A DNA stretch of 64,000 bases from an uncultured Muribaculaceae bacterium (GCA_910576775.1 CAJTJV010000006.1:24194-88193); one strand, 5' to 3'; shown: positions 14,366 through 22,631, numbered from the stretch's first letter. Notes: generated by a model from the sequence alone, not told the origin. Made by a program: numbers and translations.

Positions 14366-14857
14366 TTATTCAGCTGCCGGAAGTTCGGTTTCCTGAGCTG
14401 CTGCTTCTGCCACGGGATTCTCTACTGCGGGAGCAGCGGATTTCTTGCGGCTGCGGCGTGTTTTGGACTTTTTGGGCTTGTCTTCCTTGAGCATGGCTTC
14501 GTTGTAGTCCACCAGTTCGATGAAGCAAGTTTTGGCGTTGTCGCCAAGACGGTTGCCGGTCTTGAGGATACGGGTGTAGCCACCGGGACGTTCTGCGATC
14601 TTCTCAGCGATTTCCTGGAAGAGAACCTTTACGGCCTCCTTGTTCTGGAGATGGCTGAATACGAGACGGCGGTTGGGTGTTGTATCTTCTTTGGCGCGGT
14701 TGATCAGCGGCTCGGCATACACACGCAGGGCTTTTGCCTTTGCAAGCGTTGTAAAGATACGCTTGTGCATGATGAGCGAGATTGTCATGTTAGCCAGAAG
14801 GCTGTCGCGGTGCGCTTTCTTACGGCTAAGGTGATTGAATTTTTTATTGTGTCGCAT
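14366..14857 (-). CDS. rplQ: 50S ribosomal protein L17
   Basis: 163 residues. MRHNKKFNHLSRKKAHRDSL is the typical start, and NRRLVFSHLQNKEAVKVLF and RPGGYTRILKTGNRLGDNA are core segments. After about residue 120 there is a long tail, first basic (KPKKSKTRRSRKKS) and then Ala/Glu-rich, that E. coli L17 (127 residues) lacks; extended tails are common in Bacteroidetes. It follows rpoA by 6 nt and is the last gene of the block before a strong terminator. Confidence 0.98.
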   Translation of the reverse strand: MRHNKKFNHLSRKKAHRDSLLANMTISLIMHKRIFTTLAKAKALRVYAEPLINRAKEDTTPNRRLVFSHLQNKEAVKVLFQEIAEKIAERPGGYTRILKTGNRLGDNAKTCFIELVDYNEAMLKEDKPKKSKTRRSRKKSAAPAVENPVAEAAAQETELPAAE

Positions 14858-14863
14858 CGAGAG

Positions 14864-15856
14864 TTATTCTTTATCGAGTTTGTACTTGGAGATGTCCATG
14901 CCGAAGGAGAGGTTGAGGCTGTTGAGCAGGTTCTCGAGTTCGACCAGGGACTTTTTGCCGAAGTTGCGGAACTTAAGCAGATCGGTCTTGTTGAAGACAA
15001 CGAGTTCTGCCAGAGTCTCCACTTCTGCGCTCTTTAAACAGTTGAGAGCACGGACGGAAAGCTGCATGTCGACAAGCTTCGATTTGAGAAGCTGACGCAT
15101 GTGCAGTACTTCTTCGTCGAACTCTTCACCGGGATCGGGTTCGGAAGTCTCAAGGGTAATCTTCTCGTCTGAGAAGAGCATGAAATGGTAGATAAGAATC
15201 TTAGCCGCCTCTTTCACTGCATCCTTGGGGAGAATCGAACCGTTGGTGCTGATTTCGAGAGTGAGTTTGTCGTAGTCGGTTTTCTGGTCTACGCGGTAGT
15301 TTTCGACGGTGTATTTGACGTTCTTGATAGGGGTATAGATCGAGTCGATGGCAATGGTGTTGATGTCGTCCTGAGGCGTTACATTCTCCTCTGCGGGGAC
15401 CCAACCGCGACCCTTGTTGATAGTCAGTACGATAGTGAAACTTGCGTCGGGATCCAAATGACAAATCACCAAGTCGGGGTTCATGACCTCGAAATTGCTG
15501 AGCTGCTTGGCGATGTCGCCGGCTGTGAACACTTCTTGTCCTGAAACGTTGATGGTGACACGCTCGTTGTCGTGATCCTCCACCTTCTGCTTCAGGTCGA
15601 CCTGCTTGAGGTTAAGAATGATATTGGTGACATCTTCCTTGACACCGGGCACTGTGTCGAACTCGCTCTTTACTCCGTCAATCTTGATTGACGAGATTGC
15701 GAAGCCTTCGAGCGACGAGAGAAGCACGCGACGGAGGGCGTTGCCCACGGTGATGCCATAGCCGGGCTCTAAAGGCTTGAATTCGAACTTGCCGTAGAAG
15801 TTGCCGGCTTCTACCATTATTACCTCTTCAGGTTTCTGGAATGCTAATATAGCCAT
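14864..15856 (-). CDS. rpoA: RNA polymerase alpha subunit
   Basis: 330 residues. The N-terminal domain (about 1-235) includes FKPLEPGYGITVGNALRRVL and EGFAISSIKIDGV, needed for dimerisation and assembly. An acidic linker (EPDPGEEFDEE) leads to the C-terminal domain (about 265-330), with SVRALNCLKSAEVETLAELV and FRNFGKKSLVELENLL, which contacts DNA and activators. It is translated 18 nt after rpsD and 6 nt before rplQ, the normal end of the alpha operon. Confidence 0.99.
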   Translation of the reverse strand: MAILAFQKPEEVIMVEAGNFYGKFEFKPLEPGYGITVGNALRRVLLSSLEGFAISSIKIDGVKSEFDTVPGVKEDVTNIILNLKQVDLKQKVEDHDNERVTINVSGQEVFTAGDIAKQLSNFEVMNPDLVICHLDPDASFTIVLTINKGRGWVPAEENVTPQDDINTIAIDSIYTPIKNVKYTVENYRVDQKTDYDKLTLEISTNGSILPKDAVKEAAKILIYHFMLFSDEKITLETSEPDPGEEFDEEVLHMRQLLKSKLVDMQLSVRALNCLKSAEVETLAELVVFNKTDLLKFRNFGKKSLVELENLLNSLNLSFGMDISKYKLDKE

Positions 15857-15874
15857 GGATCTTATTTATAGTGA

Positions 15875-16483
15875 TTAGTTCTTGGAGTAGAGCTCGACAA
15901 TCAGCTGCTCCTGGATATTCTCGGGGATGTCCTCGCGTGCGGGTACATGGAGGTATTTGCCGGCCTTGGCGGCTTCGTCCCATTCAATCCAAGGATACTT
16001 GCTGTGGTTGAAACCGGCAAGGGCGTCGGCAATCACTTCCAGGGACTTGCTGCGCTCGCGGACACCGATGATGTCTCCGGGTTTTACAGAGTAGGAAGGA
16101 ATGTTGACAACCTGGCCGTTCACAACAATATGGCGGTGAAGGACAAGCTGGCGGGCAGCAGCACGCGTAGGTGCGATACCGAGACGGAACACGATGTTGT
16201 CGAGACGGCTCTCAAGAAGCTGAAGAAGAATCTCACCGGTAATACCTTTGAGTGCGGAGGCTTTCTTGAAGAGGTTGCGGAACTGACGTTCAAGCACTCC
16301 GTAGGTATATTTGGCTTTCTGCTTTTCACGCAGCTGTTCGCCGTATTCGGAAGTTTTGCGGCGCTTGTTGGCACCGTGCTGACCCGGCGGGAAATTACGA
16401 CGGGCGAGGACCTTGTCTTCGCCGAAGATGGGTTCGCCGAATTTGCGGGCTATTTTGGTCTTGGGACCTGTGTATCTTGCCAT
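15875..16483 (-). CDS. rpsD: 30S ribosomal protein S4
   Basis: 202 residues. MARYTGPKTKIARKFGE is the Bacteroidetes-type start with no zinc-binding cysteines. The S4 RNA-binding domain is LESRLDNIVFRLGIAPTRAA through HRHIVVNGQVVNIPSYSVKPGD (about 92-140). S4 nucleates 30S assembly and in E. coli represses its own operon by binding a leader. Here an unusual 199-nt gap with hairpins lies directly upstream. The ATG at 16483 is preceded by AAACTGATTAAAACACA: A-rich, no Shine-Dalgarno. Confidence 0.99.
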   Translation of the reverse strand: MARYTGPKTKIARKFGEPIFGEDKVLARRNFPPGQHGANKRRKTSEYGEQLREKQKAKYTYGVLERQFRNLFKKASALKGITGEILLQLLESRLDNIVFRLGIAPTRAAARQLVLHRHIVVNGQVVNIPSYSVKPGDIIGVRERSKSLEVIADALAGFNHSKYPWIEWDEAAKAGKYLHVPAREDIPENIQEQLIVELYSKN

Positions 16484-16682
16484 TGTGTTTTAATCAGTTT
16501 AGCGGAGGGATATTGCGGGGATCGGGGCGCAGCCGCGATCATAGAGAGGTGATATAGTATTATGATCTTTCGCCCGGGAAATCCGGTATCCGTTCCGTAT
16601 GTTGATGAAGATGTTGTTGTACTAAAAGTGAAAGTAGAGTGCCGGCCCCTTTTGCGAAGGGAGTACGGCACCGCTATTCTGT
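16484..16682 (-). promoter_or_regulatory. 199-nt structured gap before rpsD, candidate S4 leader
   Basis: This is the longest gap in the translation block. Near its 5' end (minus direction) is a two-part hairpin: outer 6-bp arms GTGCCG/CGGCAC (16671-16666 with 16644-16639), inner CCCTT/AAGGG with a 5-nt loop. Closer to rpsD is a second: GATCG/CGATC (16540-16536 with 16524-16520) enclosing GGC/GCC around a 3-nt loop. There is no credible gene. The placement next to the gene for a known autorepressor suggests translational feedback; no protein-binding match was tested. Confidence 0.5.
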
Positions 16683-17072
16683 TTACACTCTTCTTCTCTT
16701 GGGAGGACGGCAGCCATTGTGCGGCAGCGGAGTAACGTCGATAATCTCAGTTACCTTGATACCGGCGCCATCGATGGTGCGTACTGCCGATTCACGGCCA
16801 TTGCCCGGACCTTTGAGATAGGCCTTCACTTTACGGAGACCAAGGTCGTATGCAACCTTAGCGCAATCCTGCGCTGCCATCTGGGCTGCGTAGGGCGTAT
16901 TCTTCTTGGAACCGCGGAAGCCCATCTTGCCGGCCGACGACCAGCTGATGACTTGGCCTTCGCTGTTGGCCAGGCAGACAATGATATTGTTGAACGAGGA
17001 ATGAACGTGAAGCTGGCCTTCTGCGCCGACTTTGACGTTGCGTTTCTTAGCTGCGACTGTTTTCTTTGCCAT
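16683..17072 (-). CDS. rpsK: 30S ribosomal protein S11
   Basis: 129 residues, normal length. Core phrases include GEGQLHVHSSFNNIIVCLAN-type RNA-binding strands, MGFRGSKKNTPYAAQMAAQD, GPGNGRESAVR and the basic end PPKRRRV. S11 lies on the 30S platform near the Shine-Dalgarno helix. It follows rpsM by 9 nt and precedes rpsD, from which it is separated by the 199-nt structured gap. Confidence 0.99.
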   Translation of the reverse strand: MAKKTVAAKKRNVKVGAEGQLHVHSSFNNIIVCLANSEGQVISWSSAGKMGFRGSKKNTPYAAQMAAQDCAKVAYDLGLRKVKAYLKGPGNGRESAVRTIDGAGIKVTEIIDVTPLPHNGCRPPKRRRV

Positions 17073-17081
17073 GTCTGTATG

Positions 17082-17462
17082 TTATTTAGTTGCTTTCTTC
17101 TTGTTTGCAACGGTTTTCTTGCGTCCTTTGCGGGTACGCGCGTTGTTTTTGGTGCTCTGGCCGCGCACGGGCAGACCATTGCGGTGACGGATGCCACGGT
17201 AGCAACCGATATCCATCAGACGCTTGATATTGAGCTGGATTTCGCTGCGGAGGTCACCCTCAACCTTGTAGTCGCTGCCGATTACCTCGCGGACTTTGGC
17301 CGCCTCATCGTCGGTCCAGTCCTGAACTTTCTTGTCGACGTCGACGCCGGCTTTGCTGAGGATCGATTTGGCTGCGCTGCGGCCGATGCCGAAGATATAG
17401 GTCAAGGCGATTTCACCTCTCTTATTCTGGGGGAGGTCAACTCCCACTATACGTACTGCCAT
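17082..17462 (-). CDS. rpsM: 30S ribosomal protein S13
   Basis: 126 residues. MAVRIVGVDLPQNKRGEIAL and TYIFGIGRSAAKSIL are the N-terminal signature, with the helix-two-turn-helix after that. RHRNGLPVRGQSTKNNARTR is the conserved basic segment that reaches the P site. The C-terminus is Lys-rich. It lies 5 nt after rpmJ and 9 nt before rpsK. Confidence 0.99.
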   Translation of the reverse strand: MAVRIVGVDLPQNKRGEIALTYIFGIGRSAAKSILSKAGVDVDKKVQDWTDDEAAKVREVIGSDYKVEGDLRSEIQLNIKRLMDIGCYRGIRHRNGLPVRGQSTKNNARTRKGRKKTVANKKKATK

Positions 17463-17467
17463 AAATA

Positions 17468-17584
17468 TTATCCTTGACGTTGTTTGAATTTAGGGTTTTT
17501 CTTGTTGATGACGTACAGACGTCCCTTGCGACGGACAATCTTGCTGTCCGGAGTGCGTTTCTTGACGGATGCTCTTACTTTCAT
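17468..17584 (-). CDS. rpmJ: 50S ribosomal protein L36, zinc-free form
   Basis: 38 residues from the ATG at 17584 (MKVRASVKKRTPDSKIVRRK); a longer in-frame reading adds 24 unrelated residues and overlaps infA, so it is rejected. The length matches L36 exactly. All cysteines and the histidine that bind zinc in the C+ form are missing (TPDS at the first pair, NKKN and FKQRQG later). This is the zinc-independent version that does not tie up zinc. Confidence 0.97.
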   Translation of the reverse strand: MKVRASVKKRTPDSKIVRRKGRLYVINKKNPKFKQRQG

Positions 17585-17600
17585 ATCTTTTAGTTTTATT

Positions 17601-17819
17601 TTATTTATAGCGGAAAGCAATCCTGCCTTTGGATAGGTCGTAGGGCGACATTTCAACTCTCACCTTGTCTCCGGGGAGAATCTTGATGTAGTGCATCCTC
17701 ATCTTGCCCGATATATGGGCAGTGATTTCGTGGCCGTTCTCGAGCTCAACGCGGAACATTGCGTTGGAGAGAGCTTCGACGATGGTGCCGTCCTGTTCGA
17801 TTGCTGATTGTTTTGCCAT
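17601..17819 (-). CDS. infA: Translation initiation factor IF-1
   Basis: 72 residues, the canonical length: a single OB fold with IEQDGTIVEALSNAMFRVEL, HISGKMRMHYIKILPGDKV and VEMSPYDLSKGRIAFRYK. It binds the 30S A site during initiation. It lies 6 nt after map and 16 nt before rpmJ. Confidence 0.99.
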   Translation of the reverse strand: MAKQSAIEQDGTIVEALSNAMFRVELENGHEITAHISGKMRMHYIKILPGDKVRVEMSPYDLSKGRIAFRYK

Positions 17820-17825
17820 ATTGTT

Positions 17826-18608
17826 TTAAATAAATTTATCCGGTATTGCTTCTTGGATGTAATCAAAGGTGGTGAGAATCTCAAGCTTGTCGTTGAGCAT
17901 TGCCAGGGTGTGCTCGTAATGAGCCGAAGGCTTGTGGTCGCGTGTGCGGCACTCCCAGCCGTCGGGACCTATGACAATGTTGCGGCTGCCCATGTTCACC
18001 ATCGGCTCTATGCAGAAGCACATGCCGTTCTGTATGCGCGGACCGATGCCTCGGCGCCCGTAGTTGGGCACCTCCGGCGATTCGTGCATGCTCCGGCCTA
18101 TGCCGTGGCCTGTCATCTCCCTTACAAGACTGTAGCCGCGATGCTCGCAATAGGTTTGCACGGCGTTGGATACATCTCCGATGCGTGCCCCTATTCTGGC
18201 CGCCTCTATCCCCTTATACAAAGATTCTTTGGTGGTACGCAGCAGCGCCAGCTTGTCTTCGGAGACAGTGCCGACCGCAAATGTGTAGCAACTATCTCCC
18301 ATGAACCCGTCTTTCTCTACAACAGTGTCGACGCCGATGATGTCGCCGTCACGCAGGATATAGTCCGACGGAAAGCCGTGCACTACGGTATCGTTCACCT
18401 CGATGCACAGGGTACCGGGAAAGCCTTCGTAGCCCAGACAGGCAGGCTTGCCACCATTGTCAAGGATGAATTCCCTGGCAATGGTGTCGAGCTTACGTGT
18501 ACTGATTCCGGGCTCTATCCACCGCGCCACCTCGCCGAGTACCCGGCTTACCAGGTCCGACGACGAGCGCATGGTCTCGATTTCTTCCGGTGTTTTCAGA
18601 TAAATCAT
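17826..18608 (-). CDS. map: Type I methionine aminopeptidase
   Basis: 260 residues. It removes the initiator methionine from nascent proteins in the cytosol. The pita-bread fold residues are visible: NDTVVHGFPS (substrate-site His), IIGVDTVVEKDGFMGDSCYT (two metal-binding Asp), MTGHGIGRSMHE (metal-binding His), CFCIEPMVN (Glu) and EHTLAML-type final Glu region. Its place between secY and infA is the usual Bacteroidetes arrangement. Confidence 0.98.
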   Translation of the reverse strand: MIYLKTPEEIETMRSSSDLVSRVLGEVARWIEPGISTRKLDTIAREFILDNGGKPACLGYEGFPGTLCIEVNDTVVHGFPSDYILRDGDIIGVDTVVEKDGFMGDSCYTFAVGTVSEDKLALLRTTKESLYKGIEAARIGARIGDVSNAVQTYCEHRGYSLVREMTGHGIGRSMHESPEVPNYGRRGIGPRIQNGMCFCIEPMVNMGSRNIVIGPDGWECRTRDHKPSAHYEHTLAMLNDKLEILTTFDYIQEAIPDKFI

Positions 18609-18639
18609 TTAAGCCTGATATTGTTAATCTGCTGTTTAA

Positions 18640-19989
18640 TCAATAAGCCTGACCGGTGGTGCGGCCTTTGATCTTACCCTCTTTCATCAGACCGTCGTAG
18701 TGGTGCATCATAAGATGCGACTCTATCTGCTGGAGAGTATCCAGCACTACGCCTACCATAATCAGCAACGATGTGCCGCCGAAGAACTGCGCGAAATTCT
18801 GGCTGATGCCGAAGAAACGGGCGAAGGCGGGCAGAATGGCCACTATGCCGAGGAAGATTGATCCGGGCAGGGTGATGCGGCTCATGATAGCGTCGAGATA
18901 CTCGGCGGTTTTCTTACCGGGTTTTACACCGGGGATGAAACCATTGTTGCGCTTCATATCGTCGGCCATCTGGGTGGGACGCACTGTGATGGCTGTATAG
19001 AAATAGGTGAAGGCAACGATGAGGATGAAGAAGATTGTGTTATACCAGAAACTGTTGATGTCGGTGAAGGCACGCAGGAAACCGCTTTCGCCGCCGCGGA
19101 AGCCGGCGAGCGTCATCGGAATGAACATGATGGCCTGGGCGAAGATGATAGGCATCACACCTGCGGCGTTAACCTTCAGAGGTATGTACTGGCGGGCACC
19201 GCCGTACTGACGGTTGCCTACAATACGCTTGGCATACTGCACGGGCACTTTGCGGGTTCCCTGCACGAGAAGCACGGCGCCTACTGTCACTGCGAACAGC
19301 AGCACAACCTCGACGATGAACATCACAAGACCGCCCTGGCTGCCGGAAGCTCCGGGCAGACGGCTTACGAATTCATAATAGAGGGCTCCCGGGAGACGGG
19401 CGATGATACCCACAAGGATAATGAACGAGATACCGTTGCCGATACCACGGTCGGTGATACGCTCGCCGAGCCACATGATGAACATGGAGCCTGCGGCAAG
19501 GATAATTGTCAGATATGCTACCATCCAGAAACCAAACGAGAGAGCTGTGCCGTTGGCAGCGCCATTGACCTGCACCTGAAGGTTGACAAGGTAGGCGGGA
19601 GCCTGCAGGAAGAGAATCGGCACTGTCAGATAGCGCGTGTACTGATTCAGCTTCTGCCTGCCGCTCTCACCCTCGCGCTGCATCTTCTGGAAACTCGGGA
19701 GAATCATGCCGCAGAGCTGTATCACGATTGAAGCAGTGATATAGGGCATGATACCGAGGGCGAAGATGGAGGCTTGCGAGAATGCGCCGCCGGAGAACAT
19801 ATCGAGAAGCTGCATCAGACCGCTCTTGTTGGTAAAGTTTGCAAGAGCGTCGATGTCTGACGGAGAGATGCCCGGAAGCACCACATAACAACCCACGCGG
19901 TAGATGAATACCAGCAGGAGGGTTATCAGAAGGCGCTTGCGGAGCTCCTCGATTGTCCAGATATTTTTAAGGGTTTCGACGAATCTCAT
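18640..19989 (-). CDS. secY: Protein translocase subunit SecY
   Basis: 449 residues with ten predicted membrane helices, forming the channel of the Sec translocon. Recognisable parts: RLLITLLLVFIYRVGCYV (TM1), MYSGGAFSQASIFALGIMPY-like plug and TM2 region, GIGNGISFIILVGI (TM5), and IPLKVNAAGVMPIIFAQAIM (TM7). It begins 2 nt after the rplO stop, as in other spc operons. Confidence 0.98.
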   Translation of the reverse strand: MRFVETLKNIWTIEELRKRLLITLLLVFIYRVGCYVVLPGISPSDIDALANFTNKSGLMQLLDMFSGGAFSQASIFALGIMPYITASIVIQLCGMILPSFQKMQREGESGRQKLNQYTRYLTVPILFLQAPAYLVNLQVQVNGAANGTALSFGFWMVAYLTIILAAGSMFIMWLGERITDRGIGNGISFIILVGIIARLPGALYYEFVSRLPGASGSQGGLVMFIVEVVLLFAVTVGAVLLVQGTRKVPVQYAKRIVGNRQYGGARQYIPLKVNAAGVMPIIFAQAIMFIPMTLAGFRGGESGFLRAFTDINSFWYNTIFFILIVAFTYFYTAITVRPTQMADDMKRNNGFIPGVKPGKKTAEYLDAIMSRITLPGSIFLGIVAILPAFARFFGISQNFAQFFGGTSLLIMVGVVLDTLQQIESHLMMHHYDGLMKEGKIKGRTTGQAY

Positions 19990-19991
19990 AA

Positions 19992-20438
19992 TCAGAGTGT
20001 TTTGGCTGTTCCGCCGGCAGCCTCGATGGCGGCCTTGGCGGCTGCGGAGAACGCATTGGCTTCAACAGTCAGAGCCTGGCTCAGAGTGCCGTTTGCAAGC
20101 ACCTTGGCAAGCTGGCCGCGACGGAGATAACCTGCCTGACGAAGGTCGTCGAGGCCGATTGTCTGAAGCTGGCGGGCTTCTGCGAGCTGAGCGATGAGAT
20201 TGAGGTTTATAGCCTTGTATTCAACACGGTTGATATTCTTGAAACCGAATTTGGGCAGACGACGCTGGATAGGCATCTGGCCGCCTTCGAAACCGATTTT
20301 ACGGCTGTAGCCGGAGCGCGACTTAGCACCCTTGTGACCGCGGGTCGATGTTCCGCCCTTGCCGGAGCCGGGGCCACGGCCGATGCGGGTTTTACGTTGT
20401 ACTGAGCCGACTGCGGGTTGTAAATTACTGAGGTCCAT
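19992..20438 (-). CDS. rplO: 50S ribosomal protein L15
   Basis: 148 residues from the ATG at 20438 (MDLSNLQPAVGSVQ); a TTG two codons upstream is rejected. The Gly/Arg-rich N-terminal extension (RIGRGPGSGKGGTSTRGHKG) and KIGFEGGQMPIQRRLPKFGF are typical. It is a late 50S assembly protein. It lies between rpmD (13-nt gap) and secY (2-nt gap). Confidence 0.98.
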   Translation of the reverse strand: MDLSNLQPAVGSVQRKTRIGRGPGSGKGGTSTRGHKGAKSRSGYSRKIGFEGGQMPIQRRLPKFGFKNINRVEYKAINLNLIAQLAEARQLQTIGLDDLRQAGYLRRGQLAKVLANGTLSQALTVEANAFSAAAKAAIEAAGGTAKTL

Positions 20439-20451
20439 TTTCAATGTGAGT

Positions 20452-20631
20452 TTATGCGTTGGTCACCTCTACAAGATGACGGACTTTGTTTACCATTCCC
20501 ATCACGGAAGGAGTGTCCTCCTTAACTACTGTGTGGTTCATTTTTTTGAGACCGAGAGCGTCGAGAGTGCGCTTCTGCACTGCGGGACAATTGATGCGGC
20601 TCTTTATCTGTTTGATTTTGATCTGTGCCAT
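20452..20631 (-). CDS. rpmD: 50S ribosomal protein L30
   Basis: 59 residues, found by reading the gap between rpsE and rplO. The protein runs from MAQIKIKQIKSRINCPAVQK to VRHLVEVTNA and matches L30 in length and in the KIKQIKSRI start, with LDALGLKKMNHTV and VMGMVNKVRHLV as conserved stretches. It lies 12 nt after rpsE and 13 nt before rplO, its normal place in the spc operon. Confidence 0.96.
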   Translation of the reverse strand: MAQIKIKQIKSRINCPAVQKRTLDALGLKKMNHTVVKEDTPSVMGMVNKVRHLVEVTNA

Positions 20632-20643
20632 AGATATTAAAGC

Positions 20644-21162
20644 TTAGCCTTTGAACACTTTTTCTACCGATACGCCGCGGTTCTGGGCTACAATAGCGGG
20701 TGAGCGCATCTCGTCGAGAGCGGCGATTGTAGCCTTGACAAGGTTGTGGGGATTCGACGAACCCTTGCTCTTTGCCAGCACGTCGGTAACACCTACACTC
20801 TCAAGGACGGCACGCATAGCACCACCGGCCTTCACACCGGTACCGTGGGATGCGGGCTTGAGGATGATGCGCGAGCCACCGAACTTGGCAACCTGTTCGT
20901 GGGGAATAGTGCCTTTGTGTACGGGGACACGGATAAGGTTTTTCTTCGCGGCCTCAACGCCCTTGGCGATTGCGGCCTGAACTTCGTTGGCTTTACCGAG
21001 ACCCCAGCCTACTACACCGTCCTTGTTGCCTACGACAACGATGGCGGCAAAGGTGAACGTACGGCCACCTTTGGTTACTTTGGTTACACGGTTGATGGCT
21101 ACCAGACGTTCCTTGACGTCGAGGTCGCCTGTGTTTTTAACTCTATTGTTACGTTTAGCCAT
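20644..21162 (-). CDS. rpsE: 30S ribosomal protein S5
   Basis: 172 residues. The N-terminal double-stranded RNA-binding fold includes VKERLVAINRVTKVTKGGRT and VVGNKDGVVGWGLGKANEV; the C-terminal half has GVKAGGAMRAVLESVGV and LAKSKGSSNPHNLVKATIAA. It contributes to decoding fidelity at the mRNA entry site. Neighbours are rplR (8-nt gap) and rpmD. Confidence 0.99.
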   Translation of the reverse strand: MAKRNNRVKNTGDLDVKERLVAINRVTKVTKGGRTFTFAAIVVVGNKDGVVGWGLGKANEVQAAIAKGVEAAKKNLIRVPVHKGTIPHEQVAKFGGSRIILKPASHGTGVKAGGAMRAVLESVGVTDVLAKSKGSSNPHNLVKATIAALDEMRSPAIVAQNRGVSVEKVFKG

Positions 21163-21170
21163 AGTAGGAA

Positions 21171-21515
21171 TCAGAATTTGAGGCCGGCGGTGCGAGCAGC
21201 GTCAGCCAGGGATTTAACACGGCCGTGGAAGAGATAACCGTTACGGTCGAACACTACCTCGGTGATACCGGCCTCGAGGGCCTTGGCAGCGATAGCGGCG
21301 CCTACGGCGGCGGCTATCTCGCATTTTGTGCCTTTCTGGTCCAGACCTTTGGACGAACCCGAAACGAGGGTGCGGCCGGCAAGGTCGTCGATGAGCTGCA
21401 CGTAAATCTGCTTGTTGCTGCGGAACACTGTCATGCGCGGACGTTCGGCGGTACCGGATATTCTGCCGCGGATGCGTGTCTTGATTTTATTGCGTCTTTC
21501 TATCTTTGAAATCAT
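21171..21515 (-). CDS. rplR: 50S ribosomal protein L18
   Basis: 114 residues, normal for a 5S rRNA-binding L18. The basic start (KIERRNKIKTRIRGRISGT) is followed by RPRMTVFRSNKQIYVQLIDD and the C-terminal FDRNGYLFHGRVKSLADAAR, the 5S-binding signature. It lies between rplF and rpsE. Confidence 0.99.
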   Translation of the reverse strand: MISKIERRNKIKTRIRGRISGTAERPRMTVFRSNKQIYVQLIDDLAGRTLVSGSSKGLDQKGTKCEIAAAVGAAIAAKALEAGITEVVFDRNGYLFHGRVKSLADAARTAGLKF

Positions 21516-21533
21516 GGTTGCCTGCTAATTAGG

Positions 21534-22094
21534 TTATTTGGCACCGGCCTTCTTGCCGGACTTGCGGCGGATAATTTCGCCGACAAACTTGATACCTTTG
21601 CCCTTGTAGGGTTCGGGCTTGCGGAGGGAGCGGATTTTGGCGCAAACCTGGCCGAGAAGCTGCTTGTCGCGGCTTTCAAGGATTATCAGGGGATTCTTGT
21701 TGCGTTCGCTCTTGGCTTCTACGCTTACTTCGGGCGGAAGCTTGATATATGTTGCGTGGGAGTAGCCCAGAGAGAGCTCGAGCACCTGGCCGGTGGCAGT
21801 TGCACGGTAGCCCACACCTACTAATTCCATTTCCTTGTGGTAACGCTTGTGAACGCCTTCTACCATGTTGTGGATAAGAGCGCGGTAGAGACCGTGCTGT
21901 GCGCGGTGCTCGCGATCGTCGCTCGGACGGGTGATAACGATGTGGTTGTTCTCCACTTTGACGGTAAGATCGGGATTCACTTTCTGGCTCATTTCGCCGT
22001 GCGTACCCTTTACGGTCACTGTGTTGGTCTTCTCATCAACCGTTACCGTAACTCCTGCGGGGATTTCGATGGGAGCTTTGCCTATTCTTGACAT
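21534..22094 (-). CDS. rplF: 50S ribosomal protein L6
   Basis: 186 residues with the two repeated alpha/beta domains of L6. MSRIGKAPIEIPAGVTVTV is the classic start, and the C-terminal signature PEPYKGKGIKFVGEIIRRKS near the end contacts 23S rRNA by the factor-binding site. It starts 21 nt after rpsH. Confidence 0.99.
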   Translation of the reverse strand: MSRIGKAPIEIPAGVTVTVDEKTNTVTVKGTHGEMSQKVNPDLTVKVENNHIVITRPSDDREHRAQHGLYRALIHNMVEGVHKRYHKEMELVGVGYRATATGQVLELSLGYSHATYIKLPPEVSVEAKSERNKNPLIILESRDKQLLGQVCAKIRSLRKPEPYKGKGIKFVGEIIRRKSGKKAGAK

Positions 22095-22115
22095 AATCTT
22101 GTGGTTTTAGGTTGA

Positions 22116-22517
22116 TTAATATACGTAGCACAGTACTTCGCCGCCAATCTTGAGGTCGGCAGCCTGCTTGTTTGTCATTACGCCCTGCGATGTGCTGAGG
22201 ATTGCCACACCGAGGCCGTTGAGCACACGGGGCATATCCTTGTAACCGGTGTACTGGCGAAGGCCCGGACGCGATACGCGCTTGAGGCCCTTGATGGCGT
22301 TCACACGGTCGACGGGGTCGTACTTGAGGGCGATCTTGATAGTGCCCTGGGGGGTATTGTCTCCTTCAACGAATTTATAGTTGAGGATATAGCCCTGTTC
22401 GAAGAGAATCTTCGTGATTTCTTTCTTCAAGTTTGAGGCGGGAACCTCCACTACGCGGTGGTTGGCTTTGATAGCGTTCCTCAATCTTGTAAGGTAATCT
22501 GCTATAGGATCTGTCAT
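22116..22517 (-). CDS. rpsH: 30S ribosomal protein S8
   Basis: 133 residues. MTDPIADYLTRLRNAIKANH is the N-terminal domain, and the C-terminal RNA-binding domain has LGVAILSTSQGVMTNKQAAD followed by GGEVLCYVY. S8 binds helix 21 of 16S rRNA and in E. coli represses the spc operon. Here it is preceded by an unusual 114-nt hairpin-rich gap. The start is preceded by TTTAACAGAAAACAAA, without a Shine-Dalgarno. Confidence 0.99.
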   Translation of the reverse strand: MTDPIADYLTRLRNAIKANHRVVEVPASNLKKEITKILFEQGYILNYKFVEGDNTPQGTIKIALKYDPVDRVNAIKGLKRVSRPGLRQYTGYKDMPRVLNGLGVAILSTSQGVMTNKQAADLKIGGEVLCYVY

Positions 22518-22631
22518 TTTGTTTTCTGTTAAATTGATTGGGCCGTACTGCCCAACAATATTTAAATCTCTCGTTTGGGACCGGCAATCTCGGCTATTGC
22601 CGATTGCAGGCGCCCGGTAGGGGACTTCGGG
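22518..22631 (-). promoter_or_regulatory. 114-nt structured gap before rpsH, candidate S8 leader
   Basis: The rpsN-rpsH gap holds two clear hairpins. GCAAT-CGGC-AATA-GCCG-AG-ATTGC on the minus strand (22607-22584) is a bulged 9-bp stem, overlapping an alternative 7-bp pairing of CGGCAAT with ATTGCCG, so two exclusive folds are possible. TTGGGC/GCCCAA (22555-22550 with 22543-22538) sits about 20 nt before the rpsH start. Neighbouring spc genes are mostly separated by 2-21 nt. A GC stem with an asymmetric purine bulge is the sort of site S8 binds, but I could not align it to helix 21. Confidence 0.5.
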
